64,000 nt of DNA from Batkoa obscura (lineage: Eukaryota; Entomophthoromycota; Entomophthoromycetes; Entomophthorales; Batkoaceae): NCBI GenBank assembly GCA_030770535.1, contig JASVEC010000005.1:1860001-1924000 (forward strand), in the 5' to 3' direction. The notes under the pieces were generated by a model. It was not told the origin of the DNA and did not search any database. It saw nothing but the letters and a program-made list of their open reading frames with translations. Below are positions 50,334 through 62,095 of this stretch, piece after piece. The translations under genes and the position numbers were made by a program. Numbering within the stretch: the first letter of the stretch is position 1; every line of letters begins with the position of its first letter.

Positions 50334-51638
50334 TTTTTTTTCTATTGTTCATAGAATGTATCCCTATTTTTTTTACTCATAAAGATATAAATTTAGACTA
50401 TTTAAAATTGATTGCTTTTGATTTGAAATTTAAAGTGAATAAGTTTAGATATATTTTAATTATACTATTTGATTAATCATCTTACTCTGTAATATAATAA
50501 ATATGTTGAAATCAAAAAAAATTACATTTCAAGTAAATTTAAATAAATTGAATACAGATATTAATAAAGTAAATAGGATAAATGAATATAAATAAATAAA
50601 ATGATCCGAAACTTAAAAATTCAAAATATACGAATAATTTCATTATGCCTTCAATACAATTATTAATGTGTGAACACTAGATGAAATGTTTTAATTTGTA
50701 TTTATTTATATGTAGAATGAATATAACTTGAATGAGCAATGATCTTTATTTTCAACTGATTAGTTTAATAAACTTGATACTATTTTCATTAATCAAATTA
50801 ATACAATGCAACTTAATCTTTATATTTCTAAATTATAATAAACGTTAAAAAGTTCAATAATTCAAAACTTGTGCTTAACACTATAACCAACCCCTGTTTA
50901 AAATTTTACTTAATAAATTTGATTTTTTATATAAGTTTATTATTGTTAATAAATTATAGAGCAATTTAAACTTAGCAACTTATATAATAATATTCACTTA
51001 AATAAATCCCTCATTATAGCCATAGTAGAACTCATAATATCAATTAGAATTAGAGTATAAAAGGTAAATGTTTGATATTACACTTCGCTTTTAAATGAAC
51101 GGATAAAACTCAATATTTTTAAAAATCAAATTATCATCCAAGTAAACATGTACTTTTAAAAAGGGTCTAGGTTTTCAAATGATTAGAGAAGATAGATACT
51201 AATATAAGTAAAATAACAATCAACTAAAGTAAAATAAGATATATTTTAAAATAATGTTTAATAAGCTATCATATTAAATAGAGAAAACAGGCTAAACTTG
51301 AGTAATAAATCTTGGAAGAATAGTAATGGATGTTATGATGGCTATTAACCTATTCTTTGTCTTAAGAAGCCTTAATCGTAGAATTGAAAGTGAGGTATTT
51401 TAGCTAATCTTTGATTTTATTTTAAAATGTACTAATAAAGCCCATTCTTGATTAAACAATAACCAATGGCTTATTAATTATTTATGTAATTTTTTTAATA
51501 CGCTTAAATTCAAATTATTTTATTATTATTAGTATCCATTCTATAATATATATTATAAATAATGAATGAATGTAGGTATAAATACTCCTTCAAACCTCTT
51601 CATTTCATTATTAGATTTTATTTATTCTTATTTAGACT
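50334..51638. other. Intergenic, no gene recognised
   Basis: Contains the presumed promoter of the oxidase gene; a TATA-like box lies near its right end. No repeats of the window's families. Confidence 0.5.
51577..51584 (+). promoter_or_regulatory. TATA-like box of the oxidase gene
   Basis: TATAAATA about 55 bases before the start codon of the oxidase gene. Position fits a fungal TATA box, but A+T content is so high that chance is a real alternative. Confidence 0.4.
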
Positions 51639-53378
51639 ATGAAACTTTTATCCTCTTTACTATTATTACCTTGTTTAGTCCTTAGTAGTATCGTTAAGCA
51701 AGAGTGGACCTTAACAGAAGCCAAAATTGCACCAGACAACTATGTAGTTGATGGTGTTTTAATCAATGGTAACTTCCCTGGTCCACAGATCAATGCAGTT
51801 GCTGGAGACTCAATTGAAGTATTAGTACACAACAACTTACATAAGAATGTGACCATCCATTGGCATGGAATCACCCAAAAAGGTAGTGTCAAAGCTGATG
51901 GAGTACCTTTCATTACTCAAGCACCAATTGCAGCAGGGGCATCTTTTACTTATAAATTTAATTTGTATGACCAATCGGGTACTTATTGGTATCATGCTCA
52001 CACCGACATGGACGCTGAACATATTTATGGGGCATTGATTATTAAGGATAAACCAGAGATCTGGGCAGATGTAGTTAAATTTAACCCAAAGTATCAATAC
52101 GATGAAGAATTAACCATTTTATTATCTGAAAGATGGCATAAAACTACTGAAGAATTGATTTATGGATTAAATAATCAACCTTTTAAATTTAGTAATCAAT
52201 CTCAAAGTATATTAACAAATGGAAGAACTTATCAAAAATGGGATAATAATTTGAATGGTGGCACTCAAGCCGATTTAAATCGATTCAATTATGGCTTCAG
52301 TGTTACTAATGTTAAGCCAAATAAAACGTATAGAATAAGATTGATTGCTGGAAATGGATATTCTTTATTTACTTTTAATGTTGACAAGCACAACTTAACA
52401 ATCATTGAAGCTGAAGGTACCATTGTTGACCCAATAGATGTAGACAGAATGGAATTAAGCAGTGGTCAACGATATTCGGTATTATTAAAAACAAATCAAA
52501 ACGTTGATAACTATTATATGTATACTCAAGTAAGTGATGAATTACGTCCTGAAGCTCGTAAACCAGTAGCCAAAAATGGGGTTGCTATTTTACATTATGA
52601 TGGTGCTAGCCCTGTTGATCCTTTAATTCGAGCCGACAAACAAGTACCTGGATTACAATATGAATACTCTCATTGGGTAGAATCTCAACTTTTTACTTCT
52701 CAATGGTATAATAAAGGCTTATCAAGTCATTATTACCCAGTCCCTAAGAAAGTGAATAAGGAAATTAACCTTATTGTTACCTTAAGAAAGCCAGGAAATT
52801 TATCTAGATGGTTTGTTAATGACGTTGAAAATACCCCAAGATCTACTGTTTTGATTGATGATATGGAAGCTGGAAGATATCAACCAACTCAGGGTATTTA
52901 TGAAATCAATGAGGGCGATGATGTCCAACTCATTGTTCAACATACTATGCCAACCGGCAAAGCATGTGAAGTTCATCCATGGCATTTACATGGCCATTCA
53001 TTTTATGTAGTTGGTCATGGTAACGGTTTTTATAATCCAGCAGTTGATGGACAAAAGATTGATGACTATTTAGCAACAACTAAAAATCTACCAGTTTTAA
53101 GAGATACTTATAGTCAATTTATTACTGATATTCCTGAAGTTGGAAAAAAATTGAATCAAACAAATTCAAGACTTGGCCCACTTAATATCCATGAAGATAT
53201 GTTTTCCGGGTTAAAAGAATTAAAGGATAAATCCCTTAATGCAGATGATTTACCCTGTGGTTGGTATGCTATTCGTTTTAAGGCTAACAATCCAGGCTCC
53301 TGGTATATGCATTGCCATATGTCCCCACATATCATTATGGGCAAGGTGGTTGTCATCAACTATGTACCTAAGAAATAA
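51639..53378 (+). CDS. Secreted laccase-type multicopper oxidase
   Basis: Secreted blue multicopper oxidase, oxidising phenols or metal ions while reducing oxygen to water. Single exon, 579 residues. Residues 1-17 are a signal peptide. Three cupredoxin domains with all four copper motifs: HWHG at 74-77, YWYHAH at 116-121, HPWHLHGH at 446-453, and HCHMSPHIIMG at 558-568. All histidine ligands and the type-1 Cys559 are present. The residue ten positions after Cys559, normally Phe, Leu or Met (axial to type-1 copper), is Lys569. Several N-glycosylation sites (for example NVT, NQS, NLT, NQT) support secretion. No C-terminal membrane anchor is seen, unlike ferroxidase Fet3. The substrate class cannot be fixed from sequence. 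Confidence 0.93.
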   Translation: MKLLSSLLLLPCLVLSSIVKQEWTLTEAKIAPDNYVVDGVLINGNFPGPQINAVAGDSIEVLVHNNLHKNVTIHWHGITQKGSVKADGVPFITQAPIAAGASFTYKFNLYDQSGTYWYHAHTDMDAEHIYGALIIKDKPEIWADVVKFNPKYQYDEELTILLSERWHKTTEELIYGLNNQPFKFSNQSQSILTNGRTYQKWDNNLNGGTQADLNRFNYGFSVTNVKPNKTYRIRLIAGNGYSLFTFNVDKHNLTIIEAEGTIVDPIDVDRMELSSGQRYSVLLKTNQNVDNYYMYTQVSDELRPEARKPVAKNGVAILHYDGASPVDPLIRADKQVPGLQYEYSHWVESQLFTSQWYNKGLSSHYYPVPKKVNKEINLIVTLRKPGNLSRWFVNDVENTPRSTVLIDDMEAGRYQPTQGIYEINEGDDVQLIVQHTMPTGKACEVHPWHLHGHSFYVVGHGNGFYNPAVDGQKIDDYLATTKNLPVLRDTYSQFITDIPEVGKKLNQTNSRLGPLNIHEDMFSGLKELKDKSLNADDLPCGWYAIRFKANNPGSWYMHCHMSPHIIMGKVVVINYVPKK

Positions 53379-54804
53379 GCAAAGAGTTATTATATAATAA
53401 ATCATTTAATTTCTAAATTTTTATATAGTCTATAAATGAGTGAATTTTATTAAATTGTGTTGAATATATAAGAAAACAAAATAATAGTGTCAAATATTCT
53501 AAAAATAAGATTGGCTTTTGATATCTTATTAAATTTTATGTCGTACATATTAATTAATTATTTTGTTTCATAATTGTACTTTATCTTTAGATGTAAATAA
53601 TAATTAGATATCCCCTATGTTAACAAATAATCAAGTGTAAATAAGTTTATGTTAATATATTTTTGTTTTACCATTTTGTTCATTTTTTATGCAGTATATT
53701 TTTAAAAAACATAATCGTCAAATACTTACATTGCAAACAATAGTTCCTTAACTATAGAAAGCAAACCTATGTAATTTTCATAATTACAGATCCTTAAATT
53801 CAATCATAAAAAATACAATTGAAATTACAAATCATAACTAAGCTATAAGGTTGAATTTTAAAAAGAAATCGAAGTTATTATAAACAGCTGAAAAAATTTA
53901 GCAAACAGACATTATTATCACCCTCATTATTAATACATTGAAGTGAAATTTTAAAAATAGCTTTAAAATTATCAATCACATACTTAAAATAACTCACCTA
54001 ATGCTATGTTAGACTGATAAGCTTTACTTTTAAATATTAGTTCAATATATTTTATTTCTCGGGTTATTTCCAATGTTTGTATGTAATTTCATTATATAAA
54101 ATAACGTCCTTGTATTGAATGTTATCTTATATAGCTTAAAGTTTCCAAAATCAGGACTTTTGTTTTGTTTTTTTTGAATAAAACGGTGAGTTTATGTGAA
54201 ACTTTGACTAATAGGTAGGTTACAAAAAACCATACTGATAATGTTTTTTTACTAAATCTATAAATAAAATACATGGTTTTAATAAGTTTAAAATTAAACG
54301 TTATAAGCATCTGATAAATTAATTTAAAATATACTAATAATAGAAAGTTAATATAATGAATATCGGTATTCCTTATAAATCAAAAATGAAAAGTATTTTA
54401 TAAATAATATTTCAGCGTTTTTATAAAAGAAGTTTACCTTAGATTTACAATAATTGAGAACTTGTAATTACTAAACGGTTAACTTTAAAAATAGCAGTAA
54501 AAAATATTCAAAAATGATAACATTTTATAATATCCCTTAAATAGATATTATCGTGACTAGCTTTATTTCTAGATTTCAATACAAAAGTTCTAAAAATAAA
54601 ATTCTTATTATCCTAACATTTATTTTTAGTTAAAAATTGCTTACATGTCATAAATATATAATTTATCATACTTATTTTCCCGGCTTATGGCTTGTCACCA
54701 TGATTTGAAAGTTCTCGTATGTTATGTAATATTAATGTGTAAAGTTTGCAAAATACTATATAAACCTATCTAAATAGATTAATATTAAAACAAATTATTT
54801 CAGA
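53379..54804. other. Intergenic, no gene recognised
   Basis: AT-rich, no repeats of the window's families. The minus-strand frame at 54122-54310 is unsupported. Confidence 0.5.
54757..54764 (+). promoter_or_regulatory. TATA-like box of the modular secreted-protein gene
   Basis: TATATAAA about 40 bases before the start codon. Good position, but A+T-rich context lowers confidence. Confidence 0.4.
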
Positions 54805-56241
54805 ATGAAAATTATAAACGTAGTTACTTTATTGACTATTTTAGACATAACCTATTCCTTGTCTTTGGAAAACCTTCAACCAAGGGCTTACTTAGGAGTA
54901 AACAATGTGTCTCATTTAAAGAGAAGAGGATATGGCCCCATTGCCGCTGCATATAATTTCCAATCAAGATTAACAGCAGCCACTACTGAACCTGGATTTG
55001 ATGCCATTATGAATGATTGTAATAATGCTTACACTACTCTTTTGGTCAAAGATCCATCCCAACAAAATGCTATTGCTCTCCAAAATGAAATTGTATATAT
55101 CAAAGAGCAGTTTAGTGTGTATAAGAATAATTACTTTTTGACCCATCCTACAAGCCCCTCCTCTAGCTCAACTCCCAGCTCTTCTTCAACTGCTACATCT
55201 TCTTCAAGCACTTCAACCTCAACTTCTGCACCTGGGAGCTCAACAACTGCAAGCTCCACAACAACCTCTAGCAGCAATCCGAATCCAACCGAATTTCCAC
55301 CAGGCCAAACCATATTCCAACGCTGTGATTTAGAAAACAAGATCAAAAATGCTCAGAAAAGAGATGAATTAAATACCATCTACAGCTCATGTGGTTTAGC
55401 TTACAATCAATTATTAAACCATGACCCCAGTAAAGTTAATGAGTTGAATACAGAATGGCTTAAGGTTCAGGAAAGAATCAAGAGAGCTTATGAAGAATTC
55501 AAGGATCCTACTACTACCAATCCTCCTGTTACTAGTACTACTACCGGTACTACTACTGTCACCACTACAACTAGCACAACTACCCCTCCTGTTACTACTA
55601 CCACTACTACCACTACATCTTCTGGCCCCACCCCTACTGGGGTTCCAAGCGGTCAAACCATTACTCAACGCTGCGATCTTGAAAGCAATATCAATAAAGT
55701 ATCTAAGATGGAGCAATTTGACCTGCTTGTTAACTTATGTAGCAAATCATATAGTGATATCTTAACTGCTTATCCAAGTAGAATCAACGATTTGAACAGT
55801 GAATGGCAAACTGTTGTAAATAGGATCCAAGCTGCTAAGATTCAATTTGCTGCTGGAAATAAACCAACTTCTAGTACTGCTACTGCTACAACTACCCCAC
55901 CTGTAACTACAACTACTGCTACTGCTACTACCGGCTCTATTACCACTACCACTACTCCAAGCACTACTGTCACTACCACTACTACATCCTCTGGCCCTAC
56001 TCCTACTGGAGTTCCAAGTGGGCAAACTGTCACCCAACGTTGTGACCTTGAGAATAATATCAGCAAGGTAAAGAAAATGGTTGAATTTGATACCATCGTT
56101 AACTTATGTAGTAAGGCTTACAGTGATATCTTAACTGCTTATCCAGGTAGAATCAATGATTTGAACAGTGAATGGCAAACTGTTGTAAATAGGATCCAAG
56201 CTGCTAAGATCGCCTTTGGTACTAAAAATCCAGGTAGCTAA
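54805..56241 (+). CDS. Modular Ser/Thr-rich secreted protein with repeated Cys-containing helical units
   Basis: Single exon, 478 residues, family unrecognised. A signal peptide (1-17) is followed by a propeptide-like stretch ending LKRR near residue 41, a likely Kex2-type cleavage site. Then come four related units of about 60 residues: a diverged first unit (about 50-110, one Cys), and units at about 171-234, 287-350 and 409-472, each opening QRCDLE, with a second Cys about 21 residues later and ending in a helical YSDILTAYP/RINDLNSEW-like part. The units are separated by Ser-rich or Thr-rich linkers, likely heavily O-glycosylated. The last two units are almost identical. The design suggests a wall-associated or secreted scaffold; this is inference. 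Confidence 0.8.
   Translation: MKIINVVTLLTILDITYSLSLENLQPRAYLGVNNVSHLKRRGYGPIAAAYNFQSRLTAATTEPGFDAIMNDCNNAYTTLLVKDPSQQNAIALQNEIVYIKEQFSVYKNNYFLTHPTSPSSSSTPSSSSTATSSSSTSTSTSAPGSSTTASSTTTSSSNPNPTEFPPGQTIFQRCDLENKIKNAQKRDELNTIYSSCGLAYNQLLNHDPSKVNELNTEWLKVQERIKRAYEEFKDPTTTNPPVTSTTTGTTTVTTTTSTTTPPVTTTTTTTTSSGPTPTGVPSGQTITQRCDLESNINKVSKMEQFDLLVNLCSKSYSDILTAYPSRINDLNSEWQTVVNRIQAAKIQFAAGNKPTSSTATATTTPPVTTTTATATTGSITTTTTPSTTVTTTTTSSGPTPTGVPSGQTVTQRCDLENNISKVKKMVEFDTIVNLCSKAYSDILTAYPGRINDLNSEWQTVVNRIQAAKIAFGTKNPGS
55620..56217 (+). repeat. Tandem coding repeat in the modular secreted-protein gene
   Basis: The DNA of the third and fourth units (about 55620-55850 and 55985-56215) is nearly identical over about 220 bases, including silent sites. 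Recent duplication or gene conversion within the gene is the simplest reading. Confidence 0.8.
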
Positions 56242-56695
56242 AGGATTAATGTGAAATTGTGATTAATATTATTAGCATTTATTAATAATATTAGTTTTTT
56301 TGATGTATAGTATTTTATTCAATTATGTTCATATTATTTAGTAAATAAATACGAATTTACGGAAAACGTTTTAATCAAATAATTTAATTTACTAATTTGA
56401 TATATCTTCACAACTTAATACAATCAATTAAAATGAAAGCCAATAATACTAGTATTCATTAGTAATGCTAGGGCTATTTTTTGTATTATTTTATCCAAGT
56501 CTGATTATTTTACATGTAGTAAATATATTAAATGCTAAGAAAACTATTGCCTCAAATCAATTATTAATAAAATTGATTTTTATACAAAAATAACACCTTA
56601 ATAATAACACAAATAATTCTTTAATTAAAACTCTAAAGTTTACTTAAAAAGCCTAAACTACGATAAATCAACTTAACTTTAATAGTATATTTAAT
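56242..56695. other. Intergenic between convergent genes
   Basis: AT-rich 3' flank of the secreted-protein gene and the aminotransferase gene; nothing else recognised. Confidence 0.5.
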
Positions 56696-58137
56696 TTAAT
56701 GGTTACTTTGGAAACCTAATTTAGATAAGGAGCTATTCAAAACCTCAAAAACTTTATCTACATGTCCACGAGAGGCATCTAGAGCACTTAGTCCCATATG
56801 TCTATTTCATTGTTATTATTAATTTTAGAAAATAAAAGTAAGCCTTACCCAATACGGAAATACTTAGTAGAAATAGCAGGGTGTAAACCGCCAGCTAATA
56901 CTACACCATCAGATGAGATTGCTTTGAGCAATTCTTGACCTTGAATACCCTCTGGATAATAAATGGTGGTCATTGTATTCGCTGCACAATCTTCGCTTTG
57001 AGTGACCTTTAAACTGTGTTAATACCTGAACATTATTAGCATGAATAAAACCTACGGTTTTTAACCCTAAAGCTTTAATTTTGCTACGAAACTCTTTAGC
57101 TACCTTGCGGTGAGTTTCAAATACCTTTTCCATACCATGACTCAATATTTGAGTTAAGGACACATTGAGAGCATTAATCAATTGTACTGCTGGAGTACCA
57201 AAATAGCTGGGCTTACGTGCTTCATAAGCATTCATAACTTCACAAATTAAATAAATTAAAGTACACAAAAAAGCTAATAAAAATTACTTGGAATCCAACT
57301 CTTTAAATTACAATAATAATTTGGTACTGGGGTTTTACGAGATTCAAATCTTTTCTATAAAATATTAACAAAACTAGAAAAACAATCAAATTTGAACTTA
57401 CAATTCCTTTTTTTGAAATCATGAAGATACATAAACCTGGTGGGACACCAATTGCTTTTTGTGATGCGGTATGAATTACATCGATACCCCATTCATCAAA
57501 CCTTAATTCTTCAGCTGCTGCAGAACAAACACCATCAACAACAATTAAGGCTTCTGGCAAGATAGAGCGTACTAAACTAGAAATCTCTTTTACATCTGAT
57601 AACACACCAGTAGAAGTATCTACTTGAGTAATGGTGACCATTTTGTAGTCTTGTTTTTTCAACTCATTTTCAATGTCACTAAGCTGATGCTTATCGCCTA
57701 ATTTTGAGCTTAGTTTAGTAGCTTTGGCACCATAAGTTTCTAAACTAAATTTATGATTAATTAATTTTAAACTTATTCATAGCTTTTTACCATTCTGCAA
57801 ATCTATCGCCAAAAACTCCGGTGGATAAAACTAATACTCTATCATCTTTTTCTAGTAAGTTACTTGCAACTGTATCCCAGCCTAAAACTCCAGATCCTGA
57901 TAAGATAAATGGCTGAGCATCAGAGCTTAAGAATACCTTTCTCAACTTTTCTAAAGAATCCCCAAAGATTTCAATAAAATCTGGAGCTACATGAGAAGTT
58001 GATTTCACACTCATGGCACTCAATACGTCTTCATGGAACTCAATAGGCCCTATAGATTGTTTTATTCACTTATAATATTTAATAACTTGAATTCAATTAC
58101 CTGGAATCATACATAATTTGTGTTGTTGGCTGTTCAT
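56696..58137 (-). CDS. AGX1: Alanine-glyoxylate aminotransferase (AGX1-like, class V)
   Basis: Pyridoxal-phosphate enzyme converting glyoxylate and alanine to glycine and pyruvate. Seven exons: 58101-58137, 57791-58049, 57402-57744, 57288-57354, 57056-57237, 56849-57006 and 56696-56801; 383 residues. Evidence: IPGPIEFHEDVLSAMS at the N-terminus, SGSGVLGWDTV, QVDTSTGVL, VVDGVCSAAAEELRFDEWGIDV and the PLP-binding lysine in ASQKAIGVPPGL. Later, FGTPAVQLINAL, NTMTTIYYPEGIQGQELL and the C-terminal RIGHMG. The intron at 57007-57055 (49 bases) is needed to join LKTV to TQSEDCAANTM. No clear peroxisomal or mitochondrial signal; the protein starts MNSQQHKLCM, so the compartment is uncertain. Confidence 0.92.
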
Positions 58138-59454
58138 TTTTTTTATTTCTTATAAAATAATGTTAAGATTAACAGTTTTTATTAGTTTACTTTTGATACG
58201 TCATTTCAAGTGTTATTAAACCCGAGTTATTATAAAAAATAGACACTTTCAATGTGATTATCAGTAGTTGGCCAATCAGTTTCATTTTGTATATGGCATT
58301 TCATTTTCATACTTTTACTTTTATTCTTCACTGAAAATTCATTCTAAAACAACTTTTTAAAGTAAATCTATTTAGAACTTTGACATATTTTTATAAAATT
58401 ATAAATGGATGATTTTATAAATAAAGATAATGTAACTTTTGTAGGCTATAGTTGAAGCTCTATAATAGCTGAATAACTCTAATGTGTTATTAGTCGTCAA
58501 AAATGATCCTTTAGATGTTAACAATAGCAATAAACTTCAATATATAGAAAGAAGGAAGTTCTATGGCGGGTTTTAGATAACTATAGCTACAATATAAAAA
58601 AATATAAAGTTTAGCACTTGCTTACAAAATATTCAACTTTAATCTATTGACATTGTACTTATATTTGTTATTAATAGTAATAGATAAAAATCCTTTCTAT
58701 TAAATGAACTAATATCCGTGAAATAAAAATTATAGCAATTAACGATAATCACCAATAAAATTATCCTATCACCTTTTTTTATAACTTCAATTTTATTAGA
58801 GTTGTGATATGTCATTTTTTCCTTACCATTGTTATCATTATTTTATCATTATTGTTTTACTATTGGGGATGTATTTTCTTAAGAACTTTACTAACAATTT
58901 TTCCGCTCAAATAGTGCTTGAAAAATGGAGAAAGTAATGAAACCAAAAAAAACATCCCCATCATTAAAATTGGGTTTTTTAGTAATTGCTTTTATTAATT
59001 TCAATATATAACATAATTTTTAGCTTTAAAAGCAATTAGTATTCAATAACCAAAATTTATATAAACAATTTAAAGATTATGCATAACATTAGATAAAATC
59101 ATGGTTTTTTTTGTACAAAGTCTCTAATAAACATGGTCTGAAACTTATAGTTTAAAAATTAAATCAATCTGGGATATTATTATATTATCTTTTTGAAAAT
59201 TTACTACCTTTAAAGCTTTATACTTATTATTTGTGAAACGGTGATTTCATCTTACTTAATTAGTATATACTACTTATTACCTTTATATATAATCCTTTTC
59301 GATTATAATTTAATCTATCATCCATTTAATGTGTAAATAGTTTTAAGCTGCTTAAAAATTAAATAAATGTAGAATAAGACTTATCATACATAACAAAAAT
59401 AATTCAAAGTCCATAATAAAACCATCCTATTTAATAATAAAATTAACTTGTATT
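58138..59454. other. Intergenic with one MITE
   Basis: Promoter side of the aminotransferase gene and 3' flank of the BAR-protein gene; MITE at 58864-58960. Nothing else recognised. Confidence 0.5.
58864..58960 (-). mobile_element. MITE copy
   Basis: Both ends intact (TGGGGATGT and ACATCCCCA), one of the cleanest terminal pairs, with core CAAATAGTGCTTGAAAAATGG. Confidence 0.92.
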
Positions 59455-60597
59455 TTAAACTAAACCGCAGATGGTAAGATCCCTCATTTGTAAAAGAATA
59501 TCCTCAATATCGGCATCTAATTGATTAGGTGCTTTATTAGCCCCAGGTAAAAATGCATGAATGTTATCAAAAGTCTCTGAAGCTTGGGCAGCATATTGTA
59601 ACTGAGATTTAACCAAAGCTTCAAATGAGGGATCTAACAAGTCCAATCTAGAATCCACTAAACGAGGTATTTCAGTGATTAATTGATTATTAATGGCCTC
59701 ATAAACTTCCTGTGCTTCCTTAGCGGCCATTTCTGCCTATTTTTTTAATAGATAATAGAATTTTAATTTTATCGTTTGATTCTATAAATTTAAGTTTACC
59801 TTTGAAACCTTGATCGGATCTTCACTGGGTTTTTGCAATAATTTGTGAGCTTTCGTACGAGCAGCATCAAAATCCAATAATTTGTTTTGTCTTCTTTTAA
59901 TTGTATCATTAATCATTGGAAAGTGAGCTATCATTCTTCCTAATGGATCTAAGTTTGTGCTTTTTACATTTGTCTCCTATTTGAAAAAAATTAAGTTATT
60001 GATTTTGATTAGTTTTTTGGTAATTACTAATTCTGCTAACGCCTCATTCTCTAAATTTTGTATCACTTGATTATACTTCTCTGCACTTTGTTGTTGCTGT
60101 GGTTGATCTACCATTGCAATACTGATTAACTCCGCTATACGACGTTGTGAGTTTGTTAATGCTATTAACTTGTTAACCATTTTGAATATTTAATTGAGTT
60201 TTTGGATTACCAGTAATTGAATCAAGATAGCCTCTAGTTTCAGTATGTAACTTATCTAAGTTGGATTCCAAACTATAAATTATAATTATTTCATTTCATT
60301 TTCATTTTTTCTCTAATTGCTAGCTACCTTTTAAACCTCCTTTTTTCTTCTTCAAACTCTTCATCAACCTAATTTTCATTTAGTATCCCATTTATCTACT
60401 TCGTTATCTATGACATTACCGTTTTTTCAACCGCTCCAGCTTTTTGCATTAACTAAGTTTCCAATTAGTATCCTTTTTTACATATTTATTAATTTACTTA
60501 CAGTGGTACCAGCACGATTGATGCTTTTTACGAAACCTGACCTAGTCAAATATTAGTTATATACATATTGTCATATTTACTTATTTTACCAACTCAT
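59455..60597 (-). CDS. HOB3: BAR-domain protein RVS161/HOB3
   Basis: N-BAR amphiphysin-type protein that bends membrane during endocytic scission, normally as a dimer with RVS167. Eight exons: 60590-60597 (8 bases), 60502-60541, 60420-60452, 60328-60368, 60211-60272, 60028-60161, 59800-59976 and 59455-59736; 258 residues, matching yeast Rvs161. The protein starts MSWSGFVKSINRAG, with YLDSITALTNSQRRIAELIS, DPLGRMIAHFPMINDTIKRRQNKLLDFDAARTKAHKLLQKPSEDPIKV and ELPQLV-like EIPRLVDSRLDLLDPSFEALVKSQLQYA. No SH3 domain, as expected for the RVS161 type. The first coding exon holds only MS plus two bases of the next codon. Confidence 0.93.
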
Positions 60598-61139
60598 TTT
60601 AAATTATTATAAAAAGACTAAAAAAAACAATAAATGCTAAGTTTATAATTAGAACTATTTTTAGTCCCTATTAACGACTAAGTCAAAATTATCGAAATTA
60701 ATTGGTGAAGATTGTTTCCTTAACTTTTCAAATTTAATTGGGAAAATTTGTATTTATTTTTACTTCATTTATCAAAAAATCGAGTTTTTTTACAAACCTT
60801 GAAAGTACAAAGCATCTTGTTTATTTGTAGTTAGTAACGAAGTTAATAGTATAATGAAGAATCCATTGTAGCAATTTGGGGCACAACCTTAGTAGCTAAG
60901 TATAAAAGCAACAGTTTGTGAAATTTTATCTAAATAACAAAACAGGATTTTAAAAAAACCAAGCCTACACTTTAAGAAACAATACAGCTATTACAGCTCT
61001 ATTCCAACCTAACTATTCCATTCAATAGTAAACATAGTAAATCAAATCAAAGAATCAAATTTTAAAAATTAGTCAAAAAAAATAATCAGTTTTAAAAATT
61101 ACCTCAAATCAGATTATAAGTCACAATAGTCATGTAAAT

Positions 61140-61236
61140 GGGAATGTATTTTTGTTTAAGAATTTCACTAATAGTCTTTTCAGTTGAATAGTGTTTAAAA
61201 AATAGAAAAAGTGATGAAACCAAAAAAACATCTCTA
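61140..61236 (-). mobile_element. MITE copy, diverged
   Basis: GGGAATGTATTTTTG left end and GATGAAACCAAAAAAACATC right end remain. Confidence 0.8.
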
Positions 61237-61494
61237 ACCGTTATATTTAAAATTTACATAATAAACTAATAAAGTTTGCAAAGCATGTAAAATTACATTA
61301 TTTAAGTTAAAAATTTTATAAAATATAATGTAAAATATAATATCAAATACATGTTATGATAGTTTTTACAAATACCTTCATTTTGTTTTATTTTATTATC
61401 TTACATCAATAAAATAAATTTATATAAAAATATATTAATTTATTAGATAATTATTTCAACTTTACTTTTTTAGCTCAATAATTAAAAAAACATA

Positions 61495-61592
61495 TGGGGA
61501 TGTATTTTTTATTTAAGGATTTTACTAGCAATCTTTTCACTCAGATAGCGCTTAAAAATAGAAAAGCAATGAAACCAGAAAAAACACCTCCA
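61495..61592 (-). mobile_element. MITE copy
   Basis: Near full length; TGGGGATGT left end, core CAGATAGCGCTTAAAA; flanked by CATA and ATAT. Confidence 0.88.
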
Positions 61593-61989
61593 TATTTATA
61601 TTATATTGCTAAATTAATATTTTAACTCTAAAAATTATATGTATGCTAAATTGATAATATTTAGCTGCCATATTGATGCTTGTTTCAGCTTAATAGCGCT
61701 ATTTTTAAAAATCATATATATAAAAACCTACATTATTTAAATTATCACTTATTACTAAAGGCTGCTATATTAGTCTTAGTTTAGCAATATTTTTTTTGTT
61801 GTAGTGTAGTGCTATAATGAGAAACTTAGAAAAAGTAGGAAAGCCTGTATGTAAGAAACATTCTAATAAAGTTAAAGGCAAAGAATTATACTTGAAAAGG
61901 TATTTGACTAAAATCTTTATTAATAGCTTAACTAAGATGGATGAAGAAGAGCACCAATTGAACTAAATAAACTATAGCAAGAGAAATTG

Positions 61990-62095
61990 CTATTTTGTTT
62001 ATTTTTATTTTGTTTATTTTTATTTTGTTTATTTTTATTTTGTTTATTTTTATTTTGTTTATTTTTATTTTGTTTATTTTTATTTTGTTTTGTTT
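61990..62095 (+). repeat. 15-base tandem repeat (minisatellite)
   Basis: About seven near-perfect copies of TTTTGTTTATTTTTA in a row. One strand is almost purely A/C (AAC-rich), with no G. Confidence 0.9.

Noticed and set aside
55131-56096. Several antisense frames in the modular gene
   Set aside because: They arise from the Ser/Thr codon repeats read on the other strand; the sense frame has a signal peptide and conserved units.
57009-57027. Possible 19-base intron in the aminotransferase gene
   Set aside because: A 19-base GTATTA...AAAG piece would restore frame, but a normal 49-base intron (57007-57055, GTAGGT...AAAG) also does and gives the better conserved join LKTV-TQSEDCAANTM.
61819-61965. 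Short basic plus-strand frame
   Set aside because: 49 codons with no family features; could be transposon debris but cannot be supported.
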